Shown piece after piece: positions 15,036-23,284 of a stretch of 23,362 nucleotides of DNA. Position 1 is the first letter of the stretch. Each line of letters starts with the position of its first letter. The position numbers and the translations under genes were made by a program. The stretch comes from Fibrobacterota bacterium (GTDB taxonomy: Bacteria > Fibrobacterota > Chitinivibrionia > Chitinivibrionales > Chitinispirillaceae). Location: the NCBI GenBank assembly GCA_023436205.1, contig JAEZKC010000123.1:1-23362 (forward strand), given 5' to 3'. The notes beneath the pieces are model-generated. The model was not told the DNA's origin, did no database searches, and was given only the letters and a program-made list of their open reading frames with translations.

Positions 15036-16514
15036 TCACCTGTTAAATATGGTAGTCATTTGAGCGAGTTCACTCTCAAGTGCCGGATCAAAATAATCTG
15101 AAGGCATGCGCCAGAGCCAGTTTCCCTGAGCGGTGCCAGGGGTGTTAATTCGCGCTTCATCCCCCAATCCCAGAATATCCTGCATCGGGAAAACGGCCAA
15201 GTTCGCCCGGGACATCATAACCAGTCTCATAAGCTCCCAGTGGATCCGATCGGAAGTTACTTCTCTTCCCAGGTAGCGAAATAGATTCAGCTTAACATTT
15301 TCATCAGCTTCCTTTTCAAACCAGCCTCGGGTGGTGCTGGTGTCATGAGTTCCGGTTGCGGCAAGACAATTTGAGGGATAATTATGTGGAAGATATGGAT
15401 TTGCAGGGTCAGCAGTATCGAAAGCAAAAAGAAGCACCTTTGTACCGGGAAATCCAAAGCAGTTCATCACCTCTCTCACCTTTGCATCGATGGTGCCCAG
15501 GTCTTCGGCAATCACCGGAAAGCAGGGGAAATGCCGGAGCATTGTGGAAAAGAAAGAATTTGCAGGCGTGTCAACCCATTCGCCATCTCTGGCAGTCCTG
15601 GCGCCAGCCGGCACCTGCCAGTAGGACACAAAGCCCCTGAAATGATCGATTCTTACCATGTCATAAAAAGCGAACATACGCTCAAATCTCCCGATCCACC
15701 ATCTGAACTGATCTCTGGCCATTTGCTTCCAGTTATAAACCGGATTTCCCCAGAGTTGTCCTGTTGCGCTGAAGCGGTCAGGGGGAACTCCAGAAAGGAA
15801 AGCAGGAGCGAGGTCACGGTTGAGCCTGAACAGGTTCCGATGAGCCCAGACATCTGCACTGTGGAAATTAACGTAAAACGGTATGTCACCAATAATCTGT
15901 ATACCTTTATTATGACAGGCCTGGCGCAATTCCGAAATCTGATAATCAAGGATGAATTGCAGGAATTGCTCAAGTTTTATCTGATTAGTGAAATGATGTC
16001 CGACCTCACTCAAAGCTGAAGGTTCTCTATCCCTGAGCGGGCCTGGCCAGGTGTTCCACGATACGCCTTTGAAATGATTGTTCAGAATGCAAAACAGGGC
16101 ATGATCCTCAAGCCAGTAGGAATTTTTATGGCAGTAAGCCTCAAAAAGGCTGTCAAAGGGCTTGGATAATCGATCAAGTGCTTTTTTAGCCAAATCTGTT
16201 TTAAAAAAGAAGGCTTCCCGAAAGTTGGAGGGCGGTGTTAATGAGACGAGGTCTTGTCGCTCAAGCATTCCATTCTGCAGAAGCAATTCTGGGCTTAGAT
16301 AATGAGTACTGCAAGCCAGTGATGAATTGCTGCTGTAGGGGGAAAAATGCTGAAAGGGGGAGATGCTGTTGAGGGGCAGCAGTTGCCAGAGTGTCTGCTT
16401 TGATCGATGAAGGAAATTTACAAAATCAAGAGCGGGTGGACCCAGGTCACCTATGGCGTAAGGTGAGGGCAGGGAAGAGAGAGGTAAAAGAATTCCGTTT
16501 CTGCGAATAATCAA
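15036..16514 (-). CDS. malQ: 4-alpha-glucanotransferase (amylomaltase)
   Basis: A 492-aa cytoplasmic GH77 enzyme that transfers alpha-1,4-glucan chains between maltodextrins, used in glycogen or maltodextrin metabolism. Numbered from the TTG start, the catalytic residues are Asp290 (MVRIDHFRGF, nucleophile), Glu337 (PVIAEDLGT, acid/base) and Asp391 (AATGTHDTSTTRG), very close to their places in Thermus MalQ. The N-terminus RRNGILLPLSSLPSPYAIGDLG is the normal family start. Start choice: an upstream ATG at 16634 would add 40 residues that do not look like MalQ, while the TTG at 16514 has AAGGAG 6 bases before it. No other maltodextrin gene adjoins. A degenerate copy of its 3' end lies at 14706-14868. 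Assignment is firm. Confidence 0.95.
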   Translation of the reverse strand: MIIRRNGILLPLSSLPSPYAIGDLGPPALDFVNFLHRSKQTLWQLLPLNSISPFQHFSPYSSNSSLACSTHYLSPELLLQNGMLERQDLVSLTPPSNFREAFFFKTDLAKKALDRLSKPFDSLFEAYCHKNSYWLEDHALFCILNNHFKGVSWNTWPGPLRDREPSALSEVGHHFTNQIKLEQFLQFILDYQISELRQACHNKGIQIIGDIPFYVNFHSADVWAHRNLFRLNRDLAPAFLSGVPPDRFSATGQLWGNPVYNWKQMARDQFRWWIGRFERMFAFYDMVRIDHFRGFVSYWQVPAGARTARDGEWVDTPANSFFSTMLRHFPCFPVIAEDLGTIDAKVREVMNCFGFPGTKVLLFAFDTADPANPYLPHNYPSNCLAATGTHDTSTTRGWFEKEADENVKLNLFRYLGREVTSDRIHWELMRLVMMSRANLAVFPMQDILGLGDEARINTPGTAQGNWLWRMPSDYFDPALESELAQMTTIFNR

Positions 16515-16679
16515 AGTGAGCTCCTTGCGTTTAGGAAGCAGAAGAAGCAAATAGTCTGCCCTGAACAGGCTAAAAGGGCACGGACCGGATTTTGCTCTTA
16601 TTTCAGTGCATGGCATCCTTGCGGTGCGGGACACCGGACCGGCACGGTTAATTTATAACAGTTACGGAGGATTTCTACT

Positions 16680-16943
16680 ATGAAGAAGCTGTACGTGGGC
16701 AACCTTGCCTGGGGAGCATCCGAAGACTCTCTAAAAAATCTTTTTTCTCAATTCGGGAATGTCAGTTCTGTATCCATCATTACCGACCGGGAAACCGGAC
16801 GCTCTCGGGGATACGGATTTGTGGAGATGGACAATGCTGAAGAGGCCATGAACTCCCTCAACGGCAAGGATTTTGAGGGGCGTGCCCTGAAAATCAGCGA
16901 GGCAACAGGACGCAAGGAGGGTGGTGGCGGACGACGCGGCTAG
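16680..16943 (+). CDS. RRM-type RNA-binding protein
   Basis: An 87-aa single RNA-recognition-motif protein, the small glycine-tailed type found in cyanobacteria and many other bacteria. RNP2 is KLYVGNLAW (3-11) and RNP1 is RSRGYGFVEM (42-51), both with the aromatic residues that stack on RNA bases. The tail is basic and Gly-rich (GRKEGGGGRRG). GGAGG lies 9 bases before the ATG. Members are often linked to cold or stress adaptation; the target RNA is not known. It is divergent from malQ (165 bp) and 76 bp upstream of the phosphoribosyltransferase gene, with which it may be transcribed. Confidence 0.93.
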   Translation: MKKLYVGNLAWGASEDSLKNLFSQFGNVSSVSIITDRETGRSRGYGFVEMDNAEEAMNSLNGKDFEGRALKISEATGRKEGGGGRRG

Positions 16944-17019
16944 GAAATCCTCAACAGAATCGGAAGGGCATCGGGCTGTTCTGATGTCCTCTCCCTTATT
17001 TGCTCAATAAAGAGAGATC

Positions 17020-17670
17020 ATGCAGCTGTATACAGACAGAAGCGATGCGGGGCGTAAACTCTCCGAGTTTCTCTCCCAGTACAACGAATCCCGCAACACT
17101 GTAGTGTTGGGACTTCCGCGCGGTGGAGTGGTGGTGGCCTATGAAATAGCTAAACTGCTGCATCTGGACCTTGATGTATTTCTGGTGCGCAAACTGGGAG
17201 TTCCCTATCAGCCGGAACTGGCCATGGGAGCCATCGCGGAGGGGGGAGAAAAATTTTTGAATGAAGATGTGGTCAGCATTGTCGGAGTCAGCCAAAAGCA
17301 GATAGATCAGATAGCCGAAGAGGAGTACGCGGAACTAAAGCGACGACTGGCCAGATACAGGGAAAACAGACAAGCGCTACAGATAAAAGACAACATAGTC
17401 ATTATAGCAGATGACGGCCTTGCCACTGGTGCCACCATGAAAGCTGCGGTGAGAGCAATTCGAAAACAAAGTCCCCAAAAAATTGTAGTGGCAGTTCCCG
17501 TGGGGGCATCATCAACAGTGGCTCAACTCAAGGCCGAAGCCGACGAGGTAATATGTCCTCGGCAGCCAGAAAACTTCATGGCAGTAGGCATGTGGTACGA
17601 ACAGTTTGAGCAGACCCAAGATCAGGAAGTCGTTGACTTGTTGAAGAAAAGCCGGATCAAGCGGGAATAG
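17020..17670 (+). CDS. Orphan phosphoribosyltransferase-domain protein
   Basis: A 216-aa protein of the type I phosphoribosyltransferase fold. The PRPP-binding loop is VIIADDGLATGATMKAA (127-143), with the two acidic residues and the Thr-Gly-Ala-Thr turn. The pyrophosphate loop is LPRGGVVV (32-39). It has the N-terminus LYTDRSDAGRKLSEFL typical of a stand-alone group whose substrate is unknown and which often accompanies stress genes, rather than of a named purine or pyrimidine enzyme. The segment about 88-125 is a charged helical insert. AGAGAG precedes the ATG. It is not a ComF-type protein, as no zinc-binding cysteines are present. Fold assignment is firm; substrate is unknown. Confidence 0.87.
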   Translation: MQLYTDRSDAGRKLSEFLSQYNESRNTVVLGLPRGGVVVAYEIAKLLHLDLDVFLVRKLGVPYQPELAMGAIAEGGEKFLNEDVVSIVGVSQKQIDQIAEEEYAELKRRLARYRENRQALQIKDNIVIIADDGLATGATMKAAVRAIRKQSPQKIVVAVPVGASSTVAQLKAEADEVICPRQPENFMAVGMWYEQFEQTQDQEVVDLLKKSRIKRE

Positions 17671-17891
17671 GATTTCAAGGCGATCAAAACACTGAAATTC
17701 CGTAACATCCCGCAATCTTTACACATTGCAAAGCACCAAAATGCAATGGGCTAATTTTCTGCCAATTCCACTCACAAGTAAAACCGGGTAGAGAAGAGAG
17801 TACCTGATCGGGTCTAACCACCCTGGATGTGAAATAGCCCAACAACAGGCATGAAATTTGATTACAGAAAGGGAACAAGAAAGGTGCTGAC

Positions 17892-18728
17892 ATGAAAAGA
17901 AAAGCAGTTTTCCTTGCCATTTCCGCTGTTCTGTTATTCCAACTGCCAACAGTGTCCCAGACCTATGTCCCGTTGTCCGGCCGCTTTCATCTGATGGCTG
18001 AGTACGGCTTTTTGGATGTGCCATACCATATTATTCAATTCGGGAATAACGGTAGTGAAATAAACTACCCCGATGAAGCTGGGCAAGATATACTCTTTCC
18101 ATTCTTAAGACTTGCAGTGCGTTTCGATATTGCACCTTCACATATAATTTCCGTTCTGTATCAGCCTTTAAGTCTCATCACCGAAGAGACGACCAACAGT
18201 TCTTTAAATATTGACGGGGTCATTTTTCCTCAGGGCACCCCGGTTCGGTTTGTCTACAATTTCCCCTTTTACAGAACAAGTTATGTCTACCTATTCACCA
18301 AGGAAGACTCACCACTGATGCTGGGGGTGGGTGGTGCTTTGCAGATTAGAAATGCATCAATTAGCTTTGCATCACTGGATGGAACACTTCTCCGTACCAA
18401 TAGAGATGTGGGATTGGTTCCACTTCTGGAGTTTGTTGCCGGATACAGGGTAGCCGAGAATCTGTGGCTTGAGACAGACATCAGCGGTATTTACGCCCCC
18501 ATCCGATACCTCAATATAAGCGATACCGATGTGGAAGGGGCTCTGGTAGATGCCTCGCTGCGGGCAGTGGTATCAACTCAAGGGCCATTTAGCCTTTACC
18601 TGAACGCCCGATATCTTGCAGGGGGGGCAGAGGGCACTTCAGATCCGCAAAATCCGGGAAGTGACGGGTTTGTCAAGAACTGGTTGCAATTTCTGACACT
18701 GAGCCTGGGATTTGTATTGTCATTATGA
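17892..18728 (+). CDS. Putative outer-membrane beta-barrel protein
   Basis: A 278-aa exported protein of unrecognised family. The signal peptide (about 1-22, MKRKAVFLAISAVLLFQLPTVS) would leave Gln at the new N-terminus if cut after TVS. The rest is built from amphipathic strands (FHLMAEYGFLDV, LRLAVRFDIAPSHIISVLYQP, RTSYVYLFTKEDSPLMLGVGGALQI, LVPLLEFVAGYRV, LWLETDISGIYA, FSLYLNARYLAGG, LQFLTLSLGFVLSL), with sharp turns and a hydrophobic last strand, as in 10- to 12-strand barrels. AAAGG lies about 7 bases before the ATG. It is 221 bp from the phosphoribosyltransferase and ends in its own terminator, so it is probably monocistronic. Role unknown. Confidence 0.68.
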   Translation: MKRKAVFLAISAVLLFQLPTVSQTYVPLSGRFHLMAEYGFLDVPYHIIQFGNNGSEINYPDEAGQDILFPFLRLAVRFDIAPSHIISVLYQPLSLITEETTNSSLNIDGVIFPQGTPVRFVYNFPFYRTSYVYLFTKEDSPLMLGVGGALQIRNASISFASLDGTLLRTNRDVGLVPLLEFVAGYRVAENLWLETDISGIYAPIRYLNISDTDVEGALVDASLRAVVSTQGPFSLYLNARYLAGGAEGTSDPQNPGSDGFVKNWLQFLTLSLGFVLSL

Positions 18729-18750
18729 TAATACTAGAGGATTAGACATG

Positions 18751-18798
18751 CACAAAAGGGGTATTTTTTATTTCAAAATTACCTCTTTTTGTGTATTT
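18751..18798 (+). terminator. Hairpin terminator after the 17892 barrel gene
   Basis: CACAAAAGGGGTA (18751-18763) pairs with TACCTCTTTTTGTG (18780-18793) with one bulge, and the downstream arm itself is T-rich. It starts 22 bp after the stop. Confidence 0.6.
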
Positions 18799-19021
18799 AA
18801 TTACCGCATTCATAGTAAACAGTTAGCCCTGCTTTATTGATTTGACTTAGGGGTATATCAACTATTGCTCTGTTTGGCCCAATTATGAATTAAAAGTATA
18901 GAATGCAGTAGATATTAATTTCTTTCGAAGGTGAGTATACAGAATGATGAATTCTCTTGGAACTGTCAACCAAATACGACGTAAGCAGAAAATGGAAGGC
19001 AGTACCTGATGCAAGGCAATA

Positions 19022-19390
19022 TTAAGAATAATGAGCATTTAAGGGAGAAAACATCACTATTCCCAAAAGTACAACCATTCCCACAAATAGCCCCGACCAA
19101 AACAGCACCGGTCCCTCTGAAATCCAGACAATGGCGGTAAGCAAAACAGTGATCAGATAACTGATAGTTGAAAAAAGTAAATAGTCCCCCAAGTATCTAA
19201 CTGATCCTGAAGCGACAAGTTTGTTATTATATGTATATAGAAAGACCATAGATATTGTAAAAGCCAAAGTAAAACTGAAATAGGCATCCAGTTCAAGAAA
19301 GTAGATCAAGATAAAATCAGGAAGTAAAAAAGCGGCCAGAGCCCCTAGAAAAATCATTACCTGCTGACGAAAAAACATAACTGAAACCAT
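19022..19390 (-). CDS. Small four-helix membrane protein of unknown function
   Basis: A 122-aa inner-membrane protein with four predicted helices: VMIFLGALAAFLLPDFILIYFL, FSFTLAFTISMVFLYTY, YLLFSTISYLITVLLTAIVWI and VLFWSGLFVGMVVLLGIVMF. I do not recognise a family. Start choice: the frame is open to an ATG at 19447, but the ATG at 19390 has a strong GGAGGA 7 bases before it, so 19390 is used; the extra 19 residues (with two Cys) look like leader sequence. It lies 76 bp downstream of the YihY/BrkB gene on the same strand and is probably read with it. A helper role for that protein is possible but unproven. Confidence 0.65.
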   Translation of the reverse strand: MVSVMFFRQQVMIFLGALAAFLLPDFILIYFLELDAYFSFTLAFTISMVFLYTYNNKLVASGSVRYLGDYLLFSTISYLITVLLTAIVWISEGPVLFWSGLFVGMVVLLGIVMFSPLNAHYS

Positions 19391-19466
19391 GCAGGATTCC
19401 TCCAAGGTAATCAATACTGATTTGCCGCAATAAGCATTCCATTGCATAATTTTTGATCAGGGAAGA

Positions 19467-20792
19467 TTACGCCAGCACTCTCTCAACCTCTTCCACGTGC
19501 CGCTCGCCATTATCTAAAATATAGATGAGCTCATTAAACGTAAGCTCATCAGTAGCATCCGCTTCGCTGCGCTGCTTAATAAATTTTGAAAGATACTCCC
19601 GGGTATAATCCTGAGGGTTGAGCGGAATGCGACGGTTCTGATCTTCAATAGCAGCATATACAGACCTTACCGGTACGAAAGAAAAATCACGGGCAGGAAC
19701 AAAAGACTCACTGTTGTTTATCTGGTGGATGAATTTTTCATGAATAAGCCAGTTGAGAATTCCCATAGCCTGGGCCTGGGTAAGCTCGTATTTACGACAG
19801 AAATAATCCAGGGTCGGTGGAGGCTGCTTGCGGATAAACGCTCTGACACAGTCGATGATCATACGGAAAGTTATATAATTGCGGTAATCCCCCACCCTGC
19901 GGTCCCAGCGCTGTTTGGATCTTAAGAGTGGCCGGAAGTTCTGGTGCACATAGGCGATTTGGGTCCCCAGCAAAAATAGCATGGCTCCGAAATACAGTGA
20001 CAACAGGAAAAAGGGAAGCAAACCGAATGTTCCATAGATAGTCTGTGTTTGAATTGAAAATTGAACATAGTACCCGAAACTTCTACGCTCCACTTCAAAC
20101 AGAACACAGGAGATCACTCCCCCCAGCAGAGCAGAACGGAATTTCACTTTTGTATTTGGAAGAAACCAGATAAGCAGTGTAAAGGCCAAAGTAGTAAGAA
20201 GAAATGGGAAAAGTTGGAGCAGAAAAAAATCAGACGGCAGGAAACCAAAGAAACCAGCTCGTCTTACCTGAAAGGAAGCAAAAAACAAAATCGGGCTGTA
20301 TACAATCACCATTGTAAAGGTACGCAAACGATGGAAAAAAGAGCGAGCTCTCAAAACTTTCCATATAGAGTTGGTGGACTGCTCAACCGTTCCGAAAAGA
20401 CCCATGGCAGTTACGATGAGCACACCAATACCGATTCCCCGGAGCTTCTGTGCATTCATAAAGAACTGAATGATGTAATTGGTCACTTCTCCGGGAGCAA
20501 AGGGCAGTAAAGCTGTAAGCACCCGTTCGATCTGCTCCGGACGAACCTCAGTAATACTGGCAAACATTATGGCAGCAGTGGTAATGAGAGGAATAAAAGT
20601 GAGCAGAAGCACAAATGCAATGCCTGAAGCGCGGCTTATGCAGTGATTGAGCATATATTCGGAAATGGCAACCCTAATGAAAACCAGAAACTGCACCAAT
20701 GCATAGCGATAGCGGCTTTTCCGTGCTTTCATATTTTCCACAGCTTTGCCGGGGTTATGAATAATATCTTTAAGAAAATTGAATAGCGCCAT
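19467..20792 (-). CDS. YihY/BrkB family inner-membrane protein
   Basis: A 441-aa protein. The first ~290 residues are the YihY/BrkB membrane domain with about six helices (ASGIAFVLLLTFIPLITTAAIMF, GIGIGVLIVTAMGLFGTVEQS, FFASF, LLTTLAFTLLIWFLPN, ALLGGVISCVLFEVERRSFGYYV, TFGLLPFFLLSLYFGAMLFLLGTQIAY). Family hallmarks are ASGIAF, the NSIW motif after the fourth stretch, and LLPFFLLSLYFGAMLFLLG. About 145 residues of cytoplasmic tail follow (DYFCRKYELTQAQAMGILNWLIHEKFI looks like a winged helix). The longer tailed form is common outside enterobacteria. The family was once wrongly called ribonuclease BN; transport activity is not proven. AGGAG lies about 11 bases before the ATG. Confidence 0.9.
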   Translation of the reverse strand: MALFNFLKDIIHNPGKAVENMKARKSRYRYALVQFLVFIRVAISEYMLNHCISRASGIAFVLLLTFIPLITTAAIMFASITEVRPEQIERVLTALLPFAPGEVTNYIIQFFMNAQKLRGIGIGVLIVTAMGLFGTVEQSTNSIWKVLRARSFFHRLRTFTMVIVYSPILFFASFQVRRAGFFGFLPSDFFLLQLFPFLLTTLAFTLLIWFLPNTKVKFRSALLGGVISCVLFEVERRSFGYYVQFSIQTQTIYGTFGLLPFFLLSLYFGAMLFLLGTQIAYVHQNFRPLLRSKQRWDRRVGDYRNYITFRMIIDCVRAFIRKQPPPTLDYFCRKYELTQAQAMGILNWLIHEKFIHQINNSESFVPARDFSFVPVRSVYAAIEDQNRRIPLNPQDYTREYLSKFIKQRSEADATDELTFNELIYILDNGERHVEEVERVLA

Positions 20793-21144
20793 TGCTTGCC
20801 GGTTCTCCTGGTGATTCTTATTCTCTTCCTCTTATAATAATCTAATATGCCGGCGAGTGAGGCACAAAGGTAATACTGATCGTAAGGGGATAAACCGGGG
20901 ACGGACTTACTTAATTAACCAACAGCCGGGACGGAGTACTAATATCATGAATTTGATGCTTTTATTTAGTATCAGACTATTAGGTTAGTTTTAAGTGTAT
21001 TCGGGGGATTGAGGCTTCTGAGAAGACACTTATTACATTATCAAATTGATTCCTGGCAAAGTTCAAAATCGCATTGTAAATTAAAGCCGCAATTGAATTT
21101 TTTATTCCTGACAAACTTTGAGTGAGAGTGCTATCAAGTGATAA
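20793..21144. other. AT-rich gene-free stretch with a degenerate repeat
   Basis: Between the YihY-type start and the transposase stop. It holds the repeat cores at 20897 and 20928 and otherwise no credible coding frame. No tRNA-like or clear terminator structure is seen. Confidence 0.6.
20897..20936. repeat. Degenerate REP-like pair, same orientation
   Basis: GGGGACGGAC (20897-20906) and GGGACGGAG (20928-20936) lie 21 bases apart. Unlike the other copies both point the same way, so they cannot form the usual stem. It is the nearest repeat to the downstream end of the RAYT gene (209 bp). Confidence 0.7.
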
Positions 21145-22125
21145 TTACATGTATACTTTTTCCGATTCCAAAATCTTCAATTTTGCTCCAAGCCTCACCA
21201 AAGTGGCTATAGGCGGGATCGTAATTTTTAGGAAATCGGCAATAATGGATAGAGGAAGAAGCTCTTCAATATGAAGTTTATAACAAAAAACTGCTCTTGC
21301 ATCCGATATGACATCTCTTCTGCCCCGATGCATTAACTCTTCTTTGGTAATATTAAACTTTCTGCAGGTTTCATCCGCTACCTTTTCCAGAACATAATTG
21401 TAATCCGCTTTTCTATGTAACCGATGCGTTCTGATTTTATGCTGTTCCATTGCTTGCTTTACGAATTCAGGATTTCCGATTACTGCAGGCCACCCTTTAG
21501 AAGCCCCCACCACTTCAACATTTTCTCTTTCCGGCAACTGTCCGGCATTCAGATCATCAGTAGAATACCCTTGAGATAAAAACTTCATATAATTCTGAAT
21601 GGCTATCTGTTCTTGATCACCGAACCTGCGAAGACATTCCACCCGATTCTGAAAGGCTCCTCCTTTGGCTCCTTCTCTTCCTAGCAGGTAACCGTGGCCA
21701 CACCAAGTCCATTGCGCCAGTTCTTCCAATGATTTCACTTTCTCTGCGCGCAACGGATTTAAATGTATGTACTTAATGAGTTGCATAGCATAGTTCTGAC
21801 CCTGGCACAAAATGGATTTGAATCTGTCTTGAAACAAGTACCCTTTTCGTTTATGCTTTTTATTATAATACCTTGCATAGCCTCCATTTAATGATCGCAT
21901 AAGCTTACACATGGGCAGATAATTGGTACGCACAAACAGATGATAGTGATTATCCATGAGAGTCCATGAAAGGCACTGGTAACCTGTTGTCTCCAAACCT
22001 ATTGTCAAACGCCTGAGAAACTCAATTCTATCTTCGTTATCTTCAAACAAATTTTTCCCATCTATGGAATGAGCCATAATGTGTGCGAGTGCGCCCGGCA
22101 TTTCTAGCCGCATCATTCGAGGCAT
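21145..22125 (-). CDS. REP-associated tyrosine transposase (RAYT, IS200-like HUH) with DnaA-like C-terminus
   Basis: A 326-aa single-strand DNA transposase. The N-terminal Y1 HUH domain (about 1-140) begins with the family start MPRMMRLEMPGALAHIMAHS, carries the metal-binding His60-Tyr61-His62 (LMDNHYHLFVRT), then KRKGYLFQDRFKSIL and KYIHLNPLRAEKV, with Tyr119 the likely nucleophile. Both key motifs are intact. The C-terminal part (about 240-316: YNYVLEKVADETCRKFNITKEELMHRGRRDVISDARAVFCY ... LSIIADFLKI) resembles the helical DNA-binding domain of DnaA, seen in some RAYTs. RAYTs are single-copy genes thought to spread REP palindromes; they lack IS ends. GGAG precedes the ATG by 7 bases. REP-like palindromes in this window are its likely substrates. 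Family call is firm, substrate match inferred. Confidence 0.92.
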   Translation of the reverse strand: MPRMMRLEMPGALAHIMAHSIDGKNLFEDNEDRIEFLRRLTIGLETTGYQCLSWTLMDNHYHLFVRTNYLPMCKLMRSLNGGYARYYNKKHKRKGYLFQDRFKSILCQGQNYAMQLIKYIHLNPLRAEKVKSLEELAQWTWCGHGYLLGREGAKGGAFQNRVECLRRFGDQEQIAIQNYMKFLSQGYSTDDLNAGQLPERENVEVVGASKGWPAVIGNPEFVKQAMEQHKIRTHRLHRKADYNYVLEKVADETCRKFNITKEELMHRGRRDVISDARAVFCYKLHIEELLPLSIIADFLKITIPPIATLVRLGAKLKILESEKVYM

Positions 22126-22451
22126 ACATAATCTCCGGTTGAATTTGGAGAAAACGGGTTCTGAATATGAAGCAAAAGAATCACCACAATATGTAAAAGT
22201 GTAAGGTGTTGATTTTGTTAAGTCACGAGGAAAGCTAATGTTCAGATTTCAAATTTATTGCTGAGATTTTCCCATTACTGAAAAAAAAAACGAATCCCCT
22301 ACACTCTCTTGAAATTGCTTGTCAGTTTTCAAATCCATTCTTTCTATAACGTCATCACAAAAACTCCCTCAGATGCGCATCAACTACTTTTAATTCATGG
22401 CTCTTTTATTCATTAAAAACGTCCTATGATTTGGAGAACTATTCAAAAAAG
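22126..22451. other. AT-rich divergent intergenic region
   Basis: About 326 bases between the divergent RAYT and glutaminyl cyclase genes. There is an A10 run at 22281-22290 and general AT richness, but no convincing promoter, operator or RNA. No copy of the GGGACGGAC repeat is seen here. Confidence 0.55.
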
Positions 22452-23207
22452 ATGCATAAACCGATATTCTGCTTAACCATTCTCATGATCCACATTTCTC
22501 TTGCCGCCCAACCGGTGCGGCAAGTTCAGACTCTCATGCCTGAAATAGTCACCACAATTCCACATGATCCTGAAGCCTTCACCCAAGGGCTGATCTGCCT
22601 GGATTCGCTTCTCTACGAAAGCACTGGACTAGTCGGCAAATCATCACTGCAAAAACTCGATTTAAAGGGAAATATTTTAAAAAGAATCCAAGTACCGGAA
22701 GTGTTTGCTGAAGGAATTGCTGTTTTAGACGGAGAATTGGTTCAGCTTACATGGCAGGAGGGGATTGCAATCAGATACCAGTTCCCGTCATTGACCACCA
22801 AGGGTACTTACCACTACGAGGGCGAAGGTTGGGGGCTGAGCTCCGACAGCTCACAATTCATAATGAGTAACGGTTCTGATTCCATCTATTTTCGAAACAG
22901 CCGTTTCGAAATTGAGAGAGCAATACAGGTAACTCTCAATGGTAAACCGATTTCCCAAATCAATGAACTCGAATTTGTGAACGGTAAAATCTATGCCAAT
23001 GTATGGTTCCAAAACTTCATAGTTGAGATTTCACCGATGACAGGAAAGGTGAACCGAATCATAAACTGCAGCGAACTGGTAAAGCGAGAGCAAATTTCAG
23101 ATCCGAACCAAGTTCTGAACGGAATAGCATACTGCAAAGGAAAGAGACTGTGGTACTTAACTGGAAAAAACTGGCATAATATTTATGTTGTTCGTATTCC
23201 TGATTGA
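22452..23207 (+). CDS. Exported glutaminyl-peptide cyclotransferase (plant/bacterial type)
   Basis: A 251-aa enzyme that turns N-terminal glutamine of proteins into pyroglutamate, releasing ammonia. Numbered from the ATG at 22452: signal peptide about 1-19 (MHKPIFCLTILMIHISLAA), then the five-bladed propeller family motifs HDPEAFTQGL (38-47), LYESTGLVGKSSL (54-66), FAEGIAVL (85-92), QLTWQEG (98-104), GEGWGLSSD, NELEFVNGKIYANVW and VLNGIAY, ending at TGKNW. These follow the plant/bacterial glutamine cyclotransferase family closely and the enzyme looks complete. Location: periplasm, attached or free. A TTG at 22431 would add seven residues; neither start has a good ribosome site, and the ATG gives the more normal signal peptide. 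It may act on exported proteins whose cut leaves Gln first. Confidence 0.92.
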   Translation: MHKPIFCLTILMIHISLAAQPVRQVQTLMPEIVTTIPHDPEAFTQGLICLDSLLYESTGLVGKSSLQKLDLKGNILKRIQVPEVFAEGIAVLDGELVQLTWQEGIAIRYQFPSLTTKGTYHYEGEGWGLSSDSSQFIMSNGSDSIYFRNSRFEIERAIQVTLNGKPISQINELEFVNGKIYANVWFQNFIVEISPMTGKVNRIINCSELVKREQISDPNQVLNGIAYCKGKRLWYLTGKNWHNIYVVRIPD

Positions 23208-23231
23208 ATGACTCAGCAATCAAGGAAAGCA

Positions 23232-23284
23232 GGGACGAACTAATCCTCTGATACTTAATCGATTAATCCCGTAAGGTCCGTCCC
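23232..23284. repeat. REP-like palindrome 4 (imperfect)
   Basis: GGGACGAAC (23232-23240) pairs with GTCCGTCCC (23276-23284) with one mismatch, and CTAAT/ATTAA add weak pairing inside. It starts 24 bp after the cyclase stop and its right arm is the first core of the tandem array. Confidence 0.8.

Noticed and set aside
16515..16634. 40-residue N-terminal extension of MalQ
   Set aside because: The family N-terminus begins right at the TTG, which has a well-placed AAGGAG; the extension has low-complexity Leu and no family match.
18944..19009. Small open frame of 21 residues (MMNSLGTVNQIRRKQK...) with AAGGTG upstream
   Set aside because: Too short to judge, no family recognised, and no promoter or terminator of its own; chance is likely.
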